A DNA stretch of 64,000 bases, taken from assembly GCF_918797505.1 (NCBI RefSeq), contig NC_092794.1, positions 2,852,001-2,916,000 on the forward strand, read 5' to 3'. Under the pieces are notes generated by a model. It ran no database searches, had not been told where the DNA came from, and was given only the letters and a program-made list of their open reading frames with translations. Origin of the DNA: Bemisia tabaci. Taxonomy: Eukaryota; Arthropoda; Insecta; Hemiptera; Aleyrodidae. This document shows, piece after piece, positions 62,992 to 64,000 of this stretch. The position numbers and the translations under genes were made by a program. How positions within the stretch are numbered: position 1 is the first letter of the stretch; each line of letters starts with the position of its first letter.

Positions 62992-64000
62992 TTCATTTAT
63001 TAAGTAAAACGTCTCGGAAGATTTTGAATTTTAACAAACAAACAAAATAAAAAGAAAGAAAAAAGAATGCTCCGGTGCACGAGCCTAAAGAAGCATTTTC
63101 AACCAGAAAATCAGTTAAATTCAGAGAAATTAAAGCGGGGCCCTTCTTAAGTAAAATCGTTGCATGCGATACGGCTTTTTATCGGCTTAGCAGCCAAAAT
63201 CTGCCAAATTTTTTACTTGACCGATGCGATACATCACACGGCATGGAACCCATGACGAATTACCCTAAACCAGCATGGGGAAAAAAGAATTATGCATCTT
63301 CTTGAAGTAAATTTTGAAATCTTTGAATGAAATAGAAGTTTGCAAGATTTCGTGTCATTTTAACTAGAGTCCCTTTATGCTGAGAGTCAAGACAATTTGA
63401 ATCCATTTCTGATTGGTTCCCGTATTTTAGGCCTTCACAGTGTCACAAACGGGAATAAAGATTACAGTTTCACCGATTGCAAAGATTATAATCTGGAATG
63501 GACCGGGGAATTACGGGTTCGGCAAGGAACAAACGGAATGAGGGAAGGAACGAAGAAAGGAATTCGAGAATGGGCCGATCAAAGATTACGAAAAACGTTC
63601 AATTTCTGTAATCTTTATTCCCGTTTGTGACTCCATGAAGAGTGTTGTCTTGACTCTCGGTATAAAGGGACTCTAATTTTAACCTGGATTGTGGTTTTGA
63701 AAATGTTGAGGTTACGGACTGAGAATCGTGGAAAACTCTATGCGCGTAAAATGGTGGAAAATTTCAAGGATGTGAGGCTGTGGTTCAGGAAACTCTAGTA
63801 TTGAGAAAAAGAAACAATGGCAGAACGGAAATATTAACCTTAGATCAACCCAGCACCCAGAATAACTGATTTATACATATTTAGATACGAGTTATTCGAA
63901 TAATATCAGCCGGAGCAGCAAAAAAGAAAAAGAAAAAAATTCTGGAAAATGAAGAAAATTTCAGAAATCGAGGGTAAAAATTTGAAAAGTTTTGAATTCA
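62992..64000. other. No gene seen apart from one MITE
   Basis: AT-rich, apparently unique sequence surrounding the MITE at 63365-63675. No exon is recognised. Confidence 0.35.
63365..63675. mobile_element. hAT-like MITE, TAGAGTCCC family, 311 bp
   Basis: TAGAGTCCCTTTATGCTGAG is mirrored by CTCGGTATAAAGGGACTCTA. Perfect ATTTTAAC duplications flank it (63357-63364, 63676-63683). The open frame at 63397-63630 runs through the repeat and also occurs in the 43081 copy, so it is not a gene. Confidence 0.92.

Overview
This window is eukaryotic nuclear DNA. It is AT-rich, has widely spaced exons with GT/AG introns, and is packed with short inverted-repeat transposons. The one complete gene is an arthropod-type trehalose/sugar transporter, which points to an insect. 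The expansion of Tret1-like genes and the repeat style suggest a sap-feeding hemipteran such as a whitefly, but that is inference from memory and was not tested. A run of 500 N (36993-37492) marks an assembly gap.

Gene content is low. On the + strand a complete 7-exon major-facilitator sugar transporter (Tret1-like, 519 codons by conceptual splicing) runs from 4813 to 18271. On the - strand the 3' part of a secreted cysteine-rich protein with two short von Willebrand factor C (VWC) modules runs from 32788 down to a stop at 24480. One more candidate upstream exon lies at 34196-34435, and the 5' end was not found. The two genes are convergent, with about 6.2 kb between their stop codons. I found no convincing exon between the gap and the right end, and no RNA gene.

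Nearly everything else I can name is mobile DNA, mostly non-autonomous and often nested: (a) hAT-like MITEs beginning TAGAGTACC or TAGAGTCCC with perfect or near-perfect 8-bp target duplications; (b) an abundant ~250-bp family beginning CTGCCGTGCTAAGG with 4-bp duplications; (c) a family beginning GGACGTATTT, also with 4-bp duplications; (d) a ~500-bp foldback element always sitting in AATT; (e) a 1.4-2.0 kb element with TIRs and an internal hairpin; (f) hairpin elements beginning CACTGGAAAA and CACTGAAAA; (g) an inverted-duplication derivative of a mariner DD34D transposon; and (h) further hAT-, pogo- and Tc1-like small elements.

The most interesting points are where these elements sit. Inverted copies of one MITE flank transporter exons 4-6, and inverted copies of another flank three VWC exons. 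Other insertions lie within tens of bases of splice sites. Several nested insertions let the order of transposition be read directly.
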